Part shown: positions 12,534 to 14,082 of the stretch, in pieces
How positions within the stretch are numbered: the first letter of the stretch is position 1
Layout of the letters: the number at the start of each line of letters is the position of its first letter
Origin: Rhodobiaceae bacterium
Lineage (GTDB): Bacteria; Pseudomonadota; Alphaproteobacteria; Parvibaculales; Parvibaculaceae
Assembly: GCA_027352645.1 (NCBI GenBank)
Contig: DAIEIL010000139.1
Span: 1-14,082, forward strand
Direction: 5' to 3'
DNA length: 14,082 nt
Notes under the pieces: model-generated
Database searches by the model: none
Told to the model about the DNA's origin: nothing
What the model saw: the letters and a program-made list of their open reading frames with translations, nothing else
Position numbers and translations under genes: made by a program

Positions 12534-13445
12534 CTACTCCACATTGTCGCCAACTTCGGCGAGCCGCATCATCATGGGATAGGGCTCCTCGCCTTCCTCC
12601 CCCTGAGCCTCGCTCGAATAGATCAGCTCTTCGAGCCGTGCCTTGGTGGCGAGAAACTCCTCGGAGATGAACTGGTCCATCTGGCGCGGACGCGGCACCG
12701 GCACCTCGATCAGTTCCTGCACTTCGCCGGGATGAGGCTTCAGTACCAGAATACGGTCGGCGAGATAGATCGCCTCGTCGAGGTCATGCGTGATGAAGAC
12801 GATGGTGATGTCGATCTTGCGCCAGATTTCGAGAAGATGCGCCTGCATGCGGGCCCGCGTCTGCGCGTCGAGCGCGCCGAAGGGCTCATCCATCAACAGG
12901 ATGCGCGGCTGGTTCGCCAAGGCGCGCGCGATGGCGACGCGCTGCTTCATGCCGCCCGAAAGCTGGTGCGGATAGGCGTCGGCGAATTTTTCGAGGCCGA
13001 TCAGCTGCAGCCATTGCAGCGCTTGCGTCTCGGCTTCGAGGCGGCCCGCATTGTTGACCTCAAGGCCGAACATGACGTTGCGCTTCACGGTGAGCCAGGG
13101 AAAGAGCGTATAGCCCTGAAACGCCATGCCGCGGTCGCGCCCCGGCCCGTTCACGGGCTTGCCCTGCAGAAGCACCTCGCCCGATGTCTGCGTTTCGAGC
13201 CCCGCGAGAATGCGGATGAGAGTCGACTTGCCGCAACCGGATGGGCCGACAATGCAGAGGAATTCGCGGCGATGCGTCTCGAAGTTGATGTCCTTCAACG
13301 CTACGGTTTCGCGCTTCTGCGTTTCGAAGGTCTTGCCGAGCGACTTCACCTTGAGGATGACCTCGCGCGACTTCATCCGGTCGAAGCGGTCGCGGACTTG
13401 CGGCGACTGTTCGAGATAGGAGGGAAGCATCTTTTGTGCGTTCAT
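12534..13445 (-). CDS. ABC transporter ATPase, NitT/TauT (SsuB/TauB) family
   Basis: This is the energy subunit of an importer in the nitrate/taurine/sulfonate/bicarbonate family. The 303-aa product has an N-terminal extension of about 28 residues, then a complete nucleotide-binding domain: Walker A GPSGCGKS (67-74), Q-loop near residue 110, signature LSGGM (162-166), Walker B LLMDEP with Glu187, and switch H220. An acidic C-terminal tail follows, with EGEEGEEP-like composition. I chose the ATG at 13445 because GGGAG lies about 7 nt upstream and the start is 10 nt after the permease stop; the longer frame reads backwards through the permease gene. It pairs with the adjacent permease and overlaps the ribosome binding site of the creatininase-family gene. 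Confidence 0.93.
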   Translation of the reverse strand: MNAQKMLPSYLEQSPQVRDRFDRMKSREVILKVKSLGKTFETQKRETVALKDINFETHRREFLCIVGPSGCGKSTLIRILAGLETQTSGEVLLQGKPVNGPGRDRGMAFQGYTLFPWLTVKRNVMFGLEVNNAGRLEAETQALQWLQLIGLEKFADAYPHQLSGGMKQRVAIARALANQPRILLMDEPFGALDAQTRARMQAHLLEIWRKIDITIVFITHDLDEAIYLADRILVLKPHPGEVQELIEVPVPRPRQMDQFISEEFLATKARLEELIYSSEAQGEEGEEPYPMMMRLAEVGDNVE

Positions 13446-13455
13446 GTTCGCTCCC

Positions 13456-14082
13456 TCACGCCTTGACCGTGCGGTCCCAGGGGAAGAGACGCTTGCCGAG
13501 AAGGGCAAGCAGAATGTCCGTTCCGAGACCGATGATGCCGATGATGAAAATCGCCGCATAGACATTGGCGAAATGCTGGTAACGCGCCTGCTGCGTGATG
13601 AACCAGGTGATACCCGTGGTCGTGCCGATGAGTTCGGCGACGATGAGATAGGTCCATGCCCATCCAAGCAGAATGCGCTGGTCGCGATAAAGATCGGGCA
13701 GAATGCCCGGAATGACGACGCGCGAAAGCAGCTGCAGATTCTTCGTGCCGAGTGTCAGCGCCGCTTCGACCAGCGCACCGTCGAGCTTGCGCGTCGTATT
13801 GGCGATGATGAGCACCTGTTGGAAGAAGGTGCCGATGACGATGACCGCAATCTTGGGGCCGTCATAGATGCCGAGAATGGCGACTGCGAGCGCGCCGAAG
13901 GCAGGCGCCGGAAGATAGCGGAAGAATTCGACGAAAGGTTCCGTCAGCCGCGAGATCGGCGAGTATGTGCCGCAGAGAATGCCCAGCGGCACGCCGAAGA
14001 TGGACGAGATGACGAAGCCCCAGAAAATGACCTGGATCGAATGCCAGAGGCTTTGATGAAGCCAGGGGCTGTCGCGCGCCTC
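13456..14082 (-). CDS. ABC transporter permease, NitT/TauT family (5' end outside window)
   Basis: This is the membrane subunit of the same importer. The reading frame stays open to the window edge, so at least 208 residues are present and the N-terminus is missing. Several hydrophobic helices are visible (for example 'FGALAVAILGIYDGPKIAVI' and 'NVYAAIFIIGIIGLGTDILL'). The EAA loop that docks with the ATPase is present in 'EAALTLGTKNLQLLSRVVIP', and the family motif 'GWAWTYLIVAELIG' follows. A GTG at 13992 is an internal valine, not a start. The stop is 10 nt before the ATPase gene. A periplasmic substrate-binding protein is expected upstream, beyond the right edge, and would be the best clue to the substrate. 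Confidence 0.93.
   Translation of the reverse strand, partial: EARDSPWLHQSLWHSIQVIFWGFVISSIFGVPLGILCGTYSPISRLTEPFVEFFRYLPAPAFGALAVAILGIYDGPKIAVIVIGTFFQQVLIIANTTRKLDGALVEAALTLGTKNLQLLSRVVIPGILPDLYRDQRILLGWAWTYLIVAELIGTTTGITWFITQQARYQHFANVYAAIFIIGIIGLGTDILLALLGKRLFPWDRTVKA

Noticed and set aside
12339..13466. 375-codon open frame on the + strand opposite the transporter ATPase
   Set aside because: It mirrors a complete ABC ATPase with all motifs on the - strand, so it is a reading-frame shadow.
1..14082. CRISPR arrays, insertion sequences, integrase or transposase genes, tRNA or rRNA genes
   Set aside because: I looked on both strands and saw no spaced direct repeats, terminal inverted repeats with a transposase, or RNA gene signatures. 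Composition is even throughout, so there is no sign of recent transfer.

Overview
The window is high-GC, densely packed bacterial DNA, most likely from an alphaproteobacterium (Hyphomicrobiales/Rhizobiales-like). The main clues are the order lptC-lptA-lptB-rpoN-hpf-ptsN, a DUF1150 gene beside a small heat-shock protein, a GlnT-type (type III) glutamine synthetase, and small conserved alphaproteobacterial proteins. I cannot assign a genus from sequence alone.

Bases 1-5326 (+ strand) are a conserved housekeeping block. lptC, lptA and lptB encode the inner-membrane anchor, periplasmic bridge and ATPase of the lipopolysaccharide export machine. They are followed by rpoN (sigma-54), a 313-nt leader with its own apparent promoter, hpf (long-form ribosome hibernation factor) and ptsN (nitrogen-PTS enzyme IIA). 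A strong bidirectional terminator at 5343-5374 closes this block. It also ends the opposing hsp20-DUF1150 heat-shock operon (6203-5398, - strand), which has a good RpoH-type promoter near 6309-6337.

Bases 6204-9804 are a set of smaller units. A single acyl-CoA dehydrogenase (6515-7678, +) ends in a second bidirectional terminator. Next come a tiny lysine-rich protein starting at TTG (7884-7747, -), a 62-aa conserved hypothetical (8133-8321, +), and a two-gene operon of different 2-oxoglutarate/Fe(II) dioxygenases joined by an ATGA overlap (8474-9804, +). The leader of that operon can fold as a three-helix junction whose closing helix covers the Shine-Dalgarno region. This is the best candidate for an undescribed cis-regulatory RNA here.

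Bases 9808-14082 (- strand) look like one nitrogen-acquisition operon running in from beyond the right edge: a NitT/TauT-type ABC permease (5' end missing) and ATPase, a creatininase-family metal-dependent amidohydrolase, a type III glutamine synthetase/ligase, and a NikR-like ribbon-helix-helix regulator. The regulator appears to lack two of the four nickel ligands of NikR. I infer import of a nitrogenous compound, cleavage of its C-N bond, capture of the ammonia or amine by ligation to glutamate, and control by a repurposed NikR-type sensor. The substrate is unknown.
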